Notes: generated from the sequence alone by a model not told the origin. A stretch of 43,930 bases of DNA from Rhodobacter sp. (GCA_027482795.1 JAIXVS010000284.1:1-43930); one strand, 5' to 3'; counted from the first letter of the stretch, positions 26,272 through 34,944 are shown. A program made the numbers and translations.

Positions 26272-26840
26272 CACCACCGATAGCACACGATTTCAACGCG
26301 GCGGTTGCGCGCCATGTTTTGGGCCGAATCGTTCGGCGCAACGGGTTGACGCTCGCCAAAGCCGATTTCGCGTTCAACCATCGCGCCAACAGATCGCGCA
26401 ACATCGGCTACGGCGCGGGCGCGGCGCTGGGACAGGTTGATGTTATATTCATCCGATGCGCGCGAATCGGTATGGCCATAGACCGCATAGCCAAACGCAC
26501 CCGCGCTTTGGAAAAACTGCTGCAAATAGGCGCGGCCCTGATGCGAAAGATGCGCCGAATCGGTGGCAAAGAATTGATCTGTGTTTTGCACAAGGCAGGT
26601 GTTGCGCTTGATGCAAACGGGCTTGCCCGTTTGGGGATGAACGCGGTCCAGCATATAGCCTTCGACCCCGCCGTCAGCCCACCAATGCATACAGCCATCA
26701 CGGTCAACCCAAATGCCCCAATCGATTTTTCCAGAAATCTGAGGCGCGTTTTGCGCGCTGGCTTGGCCTGCAAAGCCTATCGCAAAGACAAGAGCCATAA
26801 CGGCAAGTAGACTATTTTTTACTATGGAAAGTTTTGGCAC
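26271..26840 (-). CDS. OmpA-family peptidoglycan-associated outer membrane protein, 189 aa, GTG start
   Basis: A signal peptide (LLAVMALVFAIGFAGQASAQ) leads to a short N-terminal region with DRDGCMHWWADGGVEGY and HPQTGKPVC, then an OmpA C-terminal peptidoglycan-binding domain (FFATDSAHLSHQGRAYLQQF, YAVYGHTDSRASDEYNINLS, QRRARAVADVA, NMARNRRVEIVCY). Three in-frame GTGs occur (26855, 26846, 26840); 26840 is 6 bases after GGGGGGA and gives MPKLSIVKNS, so I chose it. It precedes the lipoprotein gene with a TGATG overlap. The pair is inserted between miaB and phoH. Function probably envelope anchoring. Confidence 0.85.
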   Translation of the reverse strand: MPKLSIVKNSLLAVMALVFAIGFAGQASAQNAPQISGKIDWGIWVDRDGCMHWWADGGVEGYMLDRVHPQTGKPVCIKRNTCLVQNTDQFFATDSAHLSHQGRAYLQQFFQSAGAFGYAVYGHTDSRASDEYNINLSQRRARAVADVARSVGAMVEREIGFGERQPVAPNDSAQNMARNRRVEIVCYRW

Positions 26841-26990
26841 TTTCACTCCCCCCACACGCTAGCAGCTGCGTGGGTCGTTTTTCAGCCATGCCCGCAGCGT
26901 TGTAAAGCGGATTCTGGCGCAATCAGGGGGTGCGCGCCACATTCGTGCCACATTTTATTTCAGCGGCACTGTTTCGCGGCAGAACTGTTT

Positions 26991-27013
26991 CGCGGGTGCG
27001 AACAACACCCGCG
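26991..27013 (-). terminator. GC-rich hairpin behind miaB, without U-tract
   Basis: CGCGGGTG and CACCCGCG pair perfectly around a 7-base loop, 6 bases after the miaB stop. The sequence after it on the minus strand is AAACAGTTCTG, so there is no U-tract. A tandem repeat ACTGTTTCGCGG (26968-26979 and 26984-26995) overlaps it. Confidence 0.4.
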
Positions 27014-27018
27014 CTGGG

Positions 27019-28386
27019 CTATCCAATCCTTTGACCTTTCAACGAATTTGTAACCGAAGCGGTGATCTTTACCCGTACCAATTCGCCGATTTTGCCCGCA
27101 GGGTCGGTGACATGCACGGCGTGAAGGTGGTCTGACTTGCCCACCAGTTGGTCATCTAACCTGCCTGCCTTTTCATACAAAACCCCCACCTCGCGGCCCA
27201 CCATCGCGGCCTGCAATCCGTATTGTTGGGAAGACAGCAGTGCCTGCATCTCTTGCAACCGCGCATCAGCGATATCGCTGTCCACTTCCGCTTTCTCTGC
27301 GGCGGGCGTTCCAGGACGGGCGGAATACTTAAACGAATAGGCTGCACCAAAGCCCACGGCGCGGATCAAATCCATCGTGGCGGCGTGGTCGCTGTCCGTC
27401 TCGCCCGGAAAGCCCGCAATGAAATCGGACGATAGAAGAATATCTGGCCTTGCGGCGCGGATACGCTCGATCAGGCGCAGATACTGCTCGGCGGTATGTT
27501 TGCGGTTCATCGCCTTGAGGATTTTGTCCGAACCTGACTGCACGGGCAGGTGCAGATAGGGCATCAGTTGAACGACCTCGCCATGGGCGGCAATCAGATC
27601 GTCGCCCATGTCATTGGGGTGCGATGTGGTGTAGCGAATGCGCAGCAATCCATCGACCTTTGCAAGTTCGCGGATCAGCCCAGCCAACGTTAAATCCCCC
27701 GCCGCCCCCGCGCCGTGATAACCGTTCACATTCTGCCCCAGCAAAGTGATGTCGCGCACGCCGCGTTCCACCAATGCGCGCGCCTCATCCAAAATGCGCG
27801 CGGCGGGGCGCGATACTTCGGCCCCGCGCGTATAAGGCACCACGCAAAAGGCGCAGAATTTATCGCAGCCTTCTTGCACGGTCAAAAACGCCATCGGCCC
27901 ACGCGCGGCGCGCAGCTTTGGCAGATTGTCAAACTTATCTTCGGCAGGAAAATCGGTGTCGAGTTGCTGCGTTTGCCCTTCCCGCGCGGCGCGCGCCATG
28001 GCGGGCAGGCGGTGATAGGCTTGCGGCCCAACCACCACATCCACCTGCGGCGCGCGGCGCAAAATCTCGGCCCCTTCGGCCTGCGCCACGCAGCCTGCCA
28101 CGCCAATTTTCAAATCGGGCTTATTCTTTTTCAGTTTGCGCAAGCGGCCCAAATCTGAATACAGCTTTTCGCTGGCCTTTTCGCGGATATGGCAGGTGTT
28201 GATTAGCACCATATCGGCGGCCTCGGCGCTTTCCACTTGCGTGTAACCATCGCTGCCCATCGCCTCGGCCATCCGCTCGCTGTCATAAACATTCATCTGG
28301 CAGCCATAGGTTTTGATGAACAGCTTTTTGCCCTGCCCATTTTGTGCAGGTTCGGCGATGGTGATGTCGGTTTTGGCACTGGTCAT
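27019..28386 (-). CDS. miaB: tRNA-2-methylthio-N6-dimethylallyladenosine synthase, 455 aa
   Basis: MiaB is a radical SAM methylthiotransferase that modifies i6A37 of tRNAs. Three domains are seen: the N-terminal UPF0004 domain with Cys in [25 protein letters not shown] and [10 protein letters not shown]; the radical SAM core with CxxxCxxC in [16 protein letters not shown]; and a C-terminal TRAM domain ([20 protein letters not shown] ... [16 protein letters not shown]). Length is normal. It diverges from the downstream plus-strand glycosyltransferase-like gene. Confidence 0.97.
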   Translation of the reverse strand: MTSAKTDITIAEPAQNGQGKKLFIKTYGCQMNVYDSERMAEAMGSDGYTQVESAEAADMVLINTCHIREKASEKLYSDLGRLRKLKKNKPDLKIGVAGCVAQAEGAEILRRAPQVDVVVGPQAYHRLPAMARAAREGQTQQLDTDFPAEDKFDNLPKLRAARGPMAFLTVQEGCDKFCAFCVVPYTRGAEVSRPAARILDEARALVERGVRDITLLGQNVNGYHGAGAAGDLTLAGLIRELAKVDGLLRIRYTTSHPNDMGDDLIAAHGEVVQLMPYLHLPVQSGSDKILKAMNRKHTAEQYLRLIERIRAARPDILLSSDFIAGFPGETDSDHAATMDLIRAVGFGAAYSFKYSARPGTPAAEKAEVDSDIADARLQEMQALLSSQQYGLQAAMVGREVGVLYEKAGRLDDQLVGKSDHLHAVHVTDPAGKIGELVRVKITASVTNSLKGQRIG

Positions 28387-28531
28387 TTGGGCGGCCCCTT
28401 TGGCAATGGGCAGGCTTTACACGCTTTGCCCCCACCCCTGCAACGTCCACCTGCAAAGGGCTTGCCAAAGCGGGCGCGTTAACCCCATCTTGACCCCGTC
28501 GCGCGATGGTTGCAGGCAAAAGGGATTCGGT

Positions 28532-29401
28532 ATGCGCTACTCTCATTTGGATCAGTTTCTTGTCGCCGAAAAGGCAAGCTTGGCCAAAGGCCCTATCGCG
28601 ATTGTTCTGGCCGAAGATGATGTCGAGGTGGACACAACCTTGCGTCACCATTTGGATATTGGCTTTGCGCCCGTGATCCTGCTGGCCGCGCCGCAACTGG
28701 AACTGCCTGCCGAGTTAGAGGCGAAGATTGCCCGCGTTGACACCCAAGTGTTCGAGACGGGCATTTTGCAGCGCATGGTCAACGCCGTAATTGCCGCTGC
28801 GCCAGGCACATGGGTGTTTTACTGCTATAATGCCGAATATCTATTCTTTCCCTTTCTTGAGCAGCGCAAAGTGGGCGAGATGCTGGCCTTTCACACGGAA
28901 GAACGACGCGAGGCGCTTATCAGTTATGTCATTGACATTTATGCTGAAAATCTAACTTCTCATCCCAACGCCGTGTCGCTTGATACGGCACATTTGGACA
29001 AAACGGGTTATTATGCGCTGGCACGTGAAGACGGCGCAAATAATTGGGCACACCGCGAACGCCAGCTGGATTTTTACGGCGGCCTGCGCTGGCGGTTCGA
29101 AGAATATGTGCCATGGACGCGCCGCCGCATTGATCGCATAGCGCTGTTTCGCGCCAAGCCTGGCCTGACCCTGCGCGAAGATTTCACCCTGTCGGATGAG
29201 GAAATGAATACCTACGCCTGCCCATGGCATAACAACTTGACAACGGCCATCGCGTCTTTTCGCACGGCCAAAGCCCTGCGCGCCAACCCCGGATCGCGCT
29301 TTGCCATCAACACGTATATCTGGCAAAATTCGACACCGTTCGAGTGGCACAGCCAGCAGTTGATGGATTTAGGCCTGATGGAACCGGGGCAGTGGTTTTG
29401 A
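28532..29401 (+). CDS. Glycosyltransferase family 2/92-like protein, 289 aa
   Basis: The track start at 28313 runs through the miaB promoter; the ATG at 28532 (MRYSHLDQFLVAEKA) has AAAGGGA 7 bases upstream. The protein reads IAIVLAEDDVEVDTTLRHHLDIGFAPVILLA at the start, like GT proteins in which a conserved acidic pair is followed by a HL.GF segment. Later WVFYCYNAEYLFFPFLEQRK could hold the sugar-binding strand, and a positively charged WRFEEYVPWTRRRIDR follows. The last part NTYIWQNSTPFEWHSQQLMD is not known to me. No membrane segment. I assign the family only loosely. Confidence 0.55.
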   Translation: MRYSHLDQFLVAEKASLAKGPIAIVLAEDDVEVDTTLRHHLDIGFAPVILLAAPQLELPAELEAKIARVDTQVFETGILQRMVNAVIAAAPGTWVFYCYNAEYLFFPFLEQRKVGEMLAFHTEERREALISYVIDIYAENLTSHPNAVSLDTAHLDKTGYYALAREDGANNWAHRERQLDFYGGLRWRFEEYVPWTRRRIDRIALFRAKPGLTLREDFTLSDEEMNTYACPWHNNLTTAIASFRTAKALRANPGSRFAINTYIWQNSTPFEWHSQQLMDLGLMEPGQWF

Positions 29402-29548
29402 CTGCCCAAGCTGCGTGCATCATTTGATGCTTGCAATCTTGTGGCGGGTCGGGTCTGGTAACGGAAAGTAACGGGTCATGGCCTGAATAGGGCCGTGGCC
29501 TTCTTGTTTGAAAATTGTCCCAAAGGTAGGGTCAAAGGCTAGGAAATT

Positions 29549-30019
29549 ATGGAAAAGATTCCAATGACACGGCGCGGCTTTGTGGCGCTGGACGACGAGT
29601 TGAAGCATTTGAAATCGTATGAACGCCCCGCGATCATCCGCGCTATATCCGAGGCGCGCGAACATGGCGATTTGTCCGAAAACGCCGAATATCATTCGGC
29701 GCGCGAAAAACAAAGCTTCATCGAAGGCCGCATCAAAGAGCTTGAGGCGATGATCAGCCTTGCCGAAGTGATTGATCCGTCCAAACTATCTGGCGCGATC
29801 AAATTTGGCGCGACAGTGGCTTTGGTTGATGAAGACAACGGCGAAGAGAAAACCTATCAAATCGTTGGCGAAAGCGAAGCGGATATCGAAAAGAACCTGC
29901 TGAACATCCGCTCGCCCTTGGCTCGCGCGCTGATTGGCAAAGAAACAGGCGATTCGGTTGACGTCACCACACCAGGTGGCAAACGCAGCTATGAGATCAT
30001 TGCGATTACCTATCAGTAA
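29549..30019 (+). CDS. greA: Transcription elongation factor GreA, 156 aa
   Basis: GreA enters the RNA polymerase secondary channel and stimulates cleavage of backtracked transcripts. The N-terminal coiled coil is seen as [20 protein letters not shown] and the tip carries acidic residues in [21 protein letters not shown]. The C-terminal FKBP-like domain begins near [13 protein letters not shown] and ends with [20 protein letters not shown]. The ATG follows AGGA by 5 bases. Length is typical. Confidence 0.97.
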   Translation: MEKIPMTRRGFVALDDELKHLKSYERPAIIRAISEAREHGDLSENAEYHSAREKQSFIEGRIKELEAMISLAEVIDPSKLSGAIKFGATVALVDEDNGEEKTYQIVGESEADIEKNLLNIRSPLARALIGKETGDSVDVTTPGGKRSYEIIAITYQ

Positions 30020-30070
30020 ATGGCCCTCGGCCGCCAATCGTGGCAGATTACCCGTGGCAAATAAAGTGCG

Positions 30071-31078
30071 ATGAAACAGGTAAAAGTACGGCCTCTTGAT
30101 TTGGGGAAATACCCCTCGCGGATGCGCGTTAAACCTTTGGCCTATATGGCCGAATGGGTAGCTGCGGCCTTGACCGTGATTTGGGTGGGTGCCGTGCTCA
30201 GCTATGCACCCGCTGACGGCTCTACCCCATCAACCCTGATGACTTTGGTGCTGCTTTTCGTGCCGATTACGTTGATTTTTGGGGTGCTTGTCACGCTGCG
30301 ATCGGTGCGCGCCTTGCGCGGCGAGGCCGCGCGGCTGCAAGCCTCGGTTGACGCGATGCGCAAGGCGTTCTTGTCGGGCCAAAGCCAGATCGACCCCGCC
30401 ATGCAGCCCTCTGTCGCCCGAAAATTGGACGAGATTGCCCAACAAACCCAGCAAACCCACGCGACTTTGGCCAATATGGCGGCCAAAGTGGGCAGGGGTG
30501 GGGATGCGGGCCGCGCCAGTGCCCGCTCCGTTCCAACGCCAAAGGCGTTAATGCCCCCCGAAGAGCCTGCCTTGGCCCTTGGCGCGCAGCCAGACCCCGC
30601 AGGCCAACCCCTGACGGTGGACGAATTTATTCGCGCGATGAACTTTCCCGATGGGCCCGATGATACAGCAGGTTTTGCGGCGATGCGCGCGGCCTTGTCT
30701 AACCGCGATATCGCCAAACTGATCCGCGCTGCGCAATCCTTACTTAAGCTACTGGCCCAAGATGGCATCTATATGGATGATCTGAAACATGATCCCGCAG
30801 CCCCCAACGCATGGCGGCTGTTTGCCAAGGGCGAACGCGGGCGATCTGTTGCGGCCCTTGGCGGGGTGCGTGACCGCTCGGCGCTTGCACTTAGTGTGGG
30901 GCGATTGCGCAATGATCCCGTCTACCGCGACGCGGCGCATCACTTTTTGCGCGCCTTTGACCGCTGCCTGACCGAATTTGAACCCAATGCGGATGATGCA
31001 GATTTGGCCGCGCTAGCAAACACGCGCACCGCGCGGGCCTTTATGTTGCTGGGCCGCGTGCTTGGCACGTTTGATTAA
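30071..31078 (+). CDS. Conserved membrane protein with coiled coil, 335 aa
   Basis: I do not recognise a named family. There are two membrane segments, about residues 27-45 (AEWVAAALTVIWVGAVLSY) and 55-76 (TLMTLVLLFVPITLIFGVLV), with an intervening short loop. A helical region from RSVRALRGEAARLQASVDAM to residue ~140 is probably coiled coil. The rest (residues ~180-335) is cytoplasmic and begins LTVDEFIRAMNFPDG; it reads alpha-helical with a conserved-looking end ARAFMLLGRVLGTFD. It follows greA by about 50 bases. The stop overlaps the converging GNAT gene by 4 bases. Composition is chromosomal; probably a cell envelope protein conserved in the family. Confidence 0.7.
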   Translation: MKQVKVRPLDLGKYPSRMRVKPLAYMAEWVAAALTVIWVGAVLSYAPADGSTPSTLMTLVLLFVPITLIFGVLVTLRSVRALRGEAARLQASVDAMRKAFLSGQSQIDPAMQPSVARKLDEIAQQTQQTHATLANMAAKVGRGGDAGRASARSVPTPKALMPPEEPALALGAQPDPAGQPLTVDEFIRAMNFPDGPDDTAGFAAMRAALSNRDIAKLIRAAQSLLKLLAQDGIYMDDLKHDPAAPNAWRLFAKGERGRSVAALGGVRDRSALALSVGRLRNDPVYRDAAHHFLRAFDRCLTEFEPNADDADLAALANTRTARAFMLLGRVLGTFD

Positions 31079-31659
31079 AGCTTGCGCTGCATTCGCACGG
31101 TGCTGTCGAACCCAAAAATAAACCGCAGTGGCCCAATCTTGCGTTGGCTTTGCACGGTAAATCCGTGGCGCTGGTAAAATCCGCGTGCGCGCCAATTGCT
31201 GCCCACTACATCCAATTGCACCGCGTCAAACCCTTGCGCGCGGGCATAGGCAACGGCGGCCTCAAGCAGCGCCGCGCCTACGCCTTGGCCCCGCGCCGCC
31301 GCTTGCACCGAAAATCCGTCAATCATTAGCGCGCCCGCATCGGGGTCTTTGTTGGCCACCAGCATCAACAATTTCAGCCGCCAAAACCCGCGCAAGGGGC
31401 CGTAAACCGCACCAAAATCCCCCGCAGTGCCGCCAGCAAATGTGCCCGCTTCGCTGTGCAGCCCGACAATGCCCAAAAGAGTGCGATCTTGCACAATGGC
31501 AAAGCATTGATCCAGCCGCAGAACGCGGCGCAGATAATTTTGCGCGCGGGCAGGGGGGCCCATCACGGGCCCAAGCTTGCCGCCAAAGGCCTGCCAATAC
31601 AAATCTGCTGCCGCCGCGCGGTAGTGTTCGGGCAGGCCGTGCAGCACCTGAAAGCTCAC
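31075..31659 (-). CDS. GNAT-family N-acetyltransferase, 194 aa
   Basis: The acetyl-CoA pocket motif A is FSVQAAARGQGVGAALLEAAVAYARAQG, with the RGQGVG of the Q/RxxGxG/A signature; the strand before it is GALMIDGF. The C-terminal motif B is LDVVGSNWRARGFYQRHGF. The protein begins MSFQVLHGLPEHYRAAAADLY. Its start overlaps the stop of the gene upstream by 4 bases (ATGA), so translation is coupled. Substrate unknown; no other features are seen. Convergent with the membrane protein gene. Confidence 0.88.
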   Translation of the reverse strand: MSFQVLHGLPEHYRAAAADLYWQAFGGKLGPVMGPPARAQNYLRRVLRLDQCFAIVQDRTLLGIVGLHSEAGTFAGGTAGDFGAVYGPLRGFWRLKLLMLVANKDPDAGALMIDGFSVQAAARGQGVGAALLEAAVAYARAQGFDAVQLDVVGSNWRARGFYQRHGFTVQSQRKIGPLRFIFGFDSTVRMQRKL

Positions 31660-32507
31660 AGCGCAGCCTCCAAATCACGGCCAAATCCTGCGCCCAAAAT
31701 CCAACCCTCTTCGCGGGCGTCGGGGTGGGGCAAGGCCAGCATCTGCGCCCAAATATCAGGCGGCACGCGCAGCATGGCGCGGGCCAAAAGCTGCACTTGC
31801 ACCGCGTCTTTGATCCCACCACTTTGCGCCATCACCCGCGCCACCGCTTTGGCCAAAAGCGAAGGGTAAACTTCCGCCAGCACCAGATTGGTTAGGGTTT
31901 CGTCAAAGGGCCAGACACTCACCGCGTCCATCGCCGCCAGCCGCGCAATCATCGGCAGTCCCATCAGTGCCTGACTGCCCACGCTGCCCGTTGTATACAG
32001 CTTCCAAACGGGTTGGGCGCTGGGAATTGCGCGGTCAATGGCGCGGCGCTCGGCAAAGGGTAGGGCCGTGTAATCTACAATCTTGCGCGCAGGCAAATGC
32101 GGTGCCGCGCGCCCCGCTGGGCAGCCCCAAAACGGGCCATTGCCGAAACGGGCGTTGATGGCATTTGCCACGTCAAAGCGATTGTTTCCATTCGTGTCGC
32201 TATCGACAATCGCTGCTTGCAAAAACCGCCACACCGCGCGCGCATCGGTTTGACCCGTCAGCGCTTGGGCAAATCCGCGCGGATAGGCAAAGGGAAAATC
32301 GCAGCCAATCAGCAGGCGCGCGCCGCGTGTTTGCGCGGCCATGATTTGCCCGCGCAAATACGCCTCGGCTTGTGCGCGGGTGCGGTGATATTGGGTTTCC
32401 TCGCCCCCCGCATCGGCACAGCATGTCCATATCGCATCTGCCGATGGTTTGGCGGGCGAGGGCGCAGACGCCGCCGACCAATCAACGATGATAACGCAGT
32501 CAAACAA
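31656..32507 (-). CDS. Protein linked to molybdopterin-guanine dinucleotide genes, unknown activity, 283 aa
   Basis: I recall proteins like this annotated as molybdopterin guanine dinucleotide synthesis in Rhodobacteraceae, next to mobA and mobB. The ORF track starts it at 32564, inside mobB by 65 bases. The TTG at 32507 in CTTGTTTGA, overlapping the mobB stop, gives LFDCVIIVDWSAAS, which looks like a natural N-terminus; I use it but with doubt. The sequence has a ribonuclease H-like feel at the start (VIIVDWSA) and a second acidic block IGCDFPFAYPRG, with VWPFDETLTNLVLAEVYPSL near the end, reminiscent of DUF429-type proteins. No characterised reaction. Followed by the GNAT gene in the same transcript. 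Confidence 0.7.
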   Translation of the reverse strand: MFDCVIIVDWSAASAPSPAKPSADAIWTCCADAGGEETQYHRTRAQAEAYLRGQIMAAQTRGARLLIGCDFPFAYPRGFAQALTGQTDARAVWRFLQAAIVDSDTNGNNRFDVANAINARFGNGPFWGCPAGRAAPHLPARKIVDYTALPFAERRAIDRAIPSAQPVWKLYTTGSVGSQALMGLPMIARLAAMDAVSVWPFDETLTNLVLAEVYPSLLAKAVARVMAQSGGIKDAVQVQLLARAMLRVPPDIWAQMLALPHPDAREEGWILGAGFGRDLEAAL

Positions 32508-33021
32508 GGTCTCGCCCGCTGCTCCGCAGGGCAAGGCCAATGTCCGCAGCAATGAAATCGGCAATCTGGCCCGTATCGTTCAGATCAAGGCACGGCACGT
32601 TAAGGGGCGGCAGGGCGCTGTCTGTCGCCACCGCGCGAATGGTGGGATCGCCCGTTTGGATCAGATCATGCCCCGCCTCGGCGCGCCAAACCTCGATTTT
32701 GGGGTGGCTGTCGCGTTTGTACCCTTCGATCAGCACCACATCGACGCGGGCAAGCCGCGCGATGACCTGCGCCAAGGGCGGCTCGCCTGCGCGGTGTTCA
32801 ACCATCAGCGCAAAGCGGTGCGCGCCTGCCAAAACCACTTCCTTTGCCCCCGCCGCGCGGTGGCGGTGACTGTCCTTGCCTGGTTGGTCTAAATCCACAT
32901 CATGATGCACATGTTTGATGGTGGAAACGGTATAGCCCCGCGCAGTGAATTCAGCCACCAAACGTTCCATCAGGCTGGTTTTGCCCGCGTTTTTCCAGCC
33001 TATGACCCCGTAAATTTTCAT
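32500..33021 (-). CDS. mobB: Molybdopterin-guanine dinucleotide biosynthesis adaptor protein MobB, 173 aa
   Basis: MobB is a P-loop GTP-binding protein thought to aid attachment of GMP to molybdopterin. The N-terminus is MKIYGVIGWKNAGKTSLMER with the GxxxxGKT loop. TVSTIKHVHHDVDLDQPGKDS is the family segment, and VDVVLIEGYKRDSHPKIEVW is the GTP-site strand with EGYK. It overlaps mobA by 4 bases (ATGA) and the third gene of the cluster at its end. Length is typical. Confidence 0.95.
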   Translation of the reverse strand: MKIYGVIGWKNAGKTSLMERLVAEFTARGYTVSTIKHVHHDVDLDQPGKDSHRHRAAGAKEVVLAGAHRFALMVEHRAGEPPLAQVIARLARVDVVLIEGYKRDSHPKIEVWRAEAGHDLIQTGDPTIRAVATDSALPPLNVPCLDLNDTGQIADFIAADIGLALRSSGRDLV

Positions 33022-33596
33022 GCCTTTAGCCCAGCACGCAGCCGCGCCAAATCCTGCGGCGTGTTGATATTGTCAAAGGCCGCTTCATCTGGAAAATCTG
33101 CATAGGCCAGCGGATTGCGCGCGGCATAATCCATCACTTTGGGCTTTGCGCCCGATTGCAAAAACTGCGCCAAATCACCGCGCAAGGACACGGGCCATAG
33201 GCCGAACGTGCCATGCACACGCCCAGCCCGTGCAAGAGCAATAGTGCCCCCACCCTCTAGCGCAAGGCGCAGGTGCGCCACCAAATCACAGGGAAAATGC
33301 GGGCAATCTACCGCCGCGCTGGCAATATAATCCGCGCCCAGCGGCGCTGCCCATTCCATTGCAGCCAGCAGCCCCGCCAGCGGCCCAAGCGGCGCAGCAT
33401 CGGCCAAAATCGGCAAGCCCAGTGCTGCCAACCCCGCGCCCGTATTCGATGAAATGGCCAATTCTTCGACCTGAGGTTCCAGTCGCCCTACCACCAGATC
33501 AACCAGCCGCGCACCGCCCATATCTAGCATGGCCTTATCAACGCCGCCCAAACGCCGCCCTTGGCCGCCTGCCAGAATCACCCCAAAAATGCGCAT
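33018..33596 (-). CDS. mobA: Molybdenum cofactor guanylyltransferase MobA, 192 aa
   Basis: MobA joins GMP to molybdopterin to form MGD, used by DMSO-reductase-type enzymes. The N-terminal GTP loop is VILAGGQGRRLGGVDKAML; the later LGPLAGLLAAMEWA and SAAVDCPHFPCDLV contain the Asp-bearing metal-binding strand. The C-terminal INTPQDLARLR is typical. Length is normal. It is translationally coupled to mobB. Confidence 0.95.
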   Translation of the reverse strand: MRIFGVILAGGQGRRLGGVDKAMLDMGGARLVDLVVGRLEPQVEELAISSNTGAGLAALGLPILADAAPLGPLAGLLAAMEWAAPLGADYIASAAVDCPHFPCDLVAHLRLALEGGGTIALARAGRVHGTFGLWPVSLRGDLAQFLQSGAKPKVMDYAARNPLAYADFPDEAAFDNINTPQDLARLRAGLKA

Positions 33597-33622
33597 ATCC
33601 CGCCCGCTGCTTTTGCCGCAGG

Positions 33623-34258
33623 CTATGGGGCCAACCCCGCCGCTGCAAGCGCTTCGGTGTCATCTTCGTCAATAAAGGTCACACCATGGCTTTTGTCGAC
33701 AGTTGCATCGGTGAAAACGGCATTGGTCACATTGGGGTTTTGGCCAAAGGCCTCTTCCAATTGCAGCGGCCAATAGGTGGTTCTGATCTGCCCAAAGCCC
33801 GGTATTCGCCCCAAAATCCGCGAAATCGTGTTGGCGCAATGCGCCTTTGCCACCGCGCCATTGGCTTTGACGGCGACCAAAATCTGCTCTGCAATTGCGG
33901 GGGAAACCATCAATGTTTGCGTGCGCACAAAATGCGTCTCGCGCGCATGATAATCCTTGTAGGCGTTCATCCAAATCGGGCTTGCACCATATAAAACGTC
34001 GCCGCGTTCAGGCATAAAACGCAGTTTGAACGACCCTGCAGGATCGAACAGCACGGTTTCCGACCCGTTCACCAGCAGCGCCGAATGCGCACCTGCCCCA
34101 GTCCGCGTATTTACAACAGTGAAAAGCGTGATCGACGAAGGTTCGTCCGATACATAGCGCGCCTGCGCAATGGCTGCGTCATCGGCCATAGTGTTTTGAC
34201 CACCCCCGCACGCGGCCAGCATGAGCAAAGCAACAACTGCAAGGGCACGCAACATCAT
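33623..34258 (-). CDS. Lipoprotein with a possible permuted NlpC/P60-like fold, 211 aa
   Basis: A short hydrophobic N-terminus and LMLAACGGG (lipobox LAAC) mark it as a lipoprotein. Two adjacent ATGs (34258, 34255) are possible; an AGGA is upstream. The mature protein has GAHSALLVNGSETVLFDPAGSFKL, where His precedes a DPAG strand, and later KAHCANTISRIL with a Cys at the start of a helix. His first and Cys second is the order of circularly permuted NlpC/P60 (YiiX/LRAT-like) proteins. This is only inference. It lies between mobA and the oxidase subunit IV gene. No characterised homologue known to me. Confidence 0.7.
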   Translation of the reverse strand: MMLRALAVVALLMLAACGGGQNTMADDAAIAQARYVSDEPSSITLFTVVNTRTGAGAHSALLVNGSETVLFDPAGSFKLRFMPERGDVLYGASPIWMNAYKDYHARETHFVRTQTLMVSPAIAEQILVAVKANGAVAKAHCANTISRILGRIPGFGQIRTTYWPLQLEEAFGQNPNVTNAVFTDATVDKSHGVTFIDEDDTEALAAAGLAP

Positions 34259-34279
34259 GGGAGCAGTCCTTTAAAGGGC

Positions 34280-34414
34280 TTAGCCGTTGGCCAACGCCAA
34301 AAACACCAAGGTGGCCAGCGAAATGATTGTGCCCCAAGTCACAAAGCGAATGAACGTTGCAAAGGTTTTTTCCTGAACTTTTACATCCATGCTACCAGGC
34401 TTGTGTGCGGCCAT
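34280..34414 (-). CDS. aa3-type cytochrome c oxidase subunit IV, 44 aa (absent from ORF track)
   Basis: Too short for the ORF track. The minus strand translates MAAHKPGSMDVKVQEKTFAT, then FIRFVTWGTIISLATLVFLA and LANG before TAA. It matches the small bacterial aa3-type oxidase subunit IV family (Pfam family for the single-helix subunit of the Paracoccus/Rhodobacter enzyme): an N-terminal HKPGSMD, QEKTF and one membrane helix. AAGGGA lies 8-13 bases before the ATG. The subunit is dispensable in model enzymes. The main coxA/B/C genes are not in the window. Good confidence from the sequence signature. Confidence 0.9.
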   Translation of the reverse strand: MAAHKPGSMDVKVQEKTFATFIRFVTWGTIISLATLVFLALANG

Positions 34415-34556
34415 GTCTTTTTCCCTTAAAAGCTGACTTTTGCAGTTGCCTTAGTGCATCTTGCGCGCTTTGTCACGCGGACTTGTTCAAATTTATCAAG
34501 CCAATGCAACGATTTTACAACACTTTTGCGGCGCGGTCTTGCCCCCGCAAAGGGGC

Positions 34557-34928
34557 TTAGGCCGATCCGTCGCCCGCCTCGCCGCCATGCCAACCCGATT
34601 GCAGCACAAAGCCAATGCGCCGCGCGGGGGCAGATGTGTCGGCCACAGGGGCCGCGCGCAGCAGTACCGACAATTGGCTGACATGCTGGATCAGTTGGGT
34701 CTTTTGCCCCGCCTCATCGCGCCCGTAAAAGGTAATCAGATCAGGGTCGAAAAAGCCAATACCCTCAATGCGCAGCACGCCCGCCTCGCTGCCCGCAAAG
34801 CCCATCGCCACCTCTTGCGTGCTGTTCAACTGCGCCTCGAAGGCGCGAATATACTGCGCGATGCGGGCATAGGCCGATTGTGCGGGGCCCATCGGTTCGG
34901 CAGGCGGCTGTGGCAGGTCATCAGTCAT
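34557..34928 (-). CDS. DUF6173-like conserved protein, 123 aa
   Basis: The sequence GPAQSAYARIAQYIRAFEAQLN, VAMGFAGSEAGVLRIEGIGFFDPDLI and KTQLIQHVSQLSVLLRA is strongly reminiscent of DUF6173 proteins that I recall from Rhodobacteraceae. No catalytic motif or membrane segment. AAAGGTG precedes the ATG by 6 bases. It follows the acyl-CoA dehydrogenase gene by 16 bases and is probably cotranscribed. Function unknown. Confidence 0.85.
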   Translation of the reverse strand: MTDDLPQPPAEPMGPAQSAYARIAQYIRAFEAQLNSTQEVAMGFAGSEAGVLRIEGIGFFDPDLITFYGRDEAGQKTQLIQHVSQLSVLLRAAPVADTSAPARRIGFVLQSGWHGGEAGDGSA

Positions 34929-34944
34929 TTGGCACCTTTCGCGG

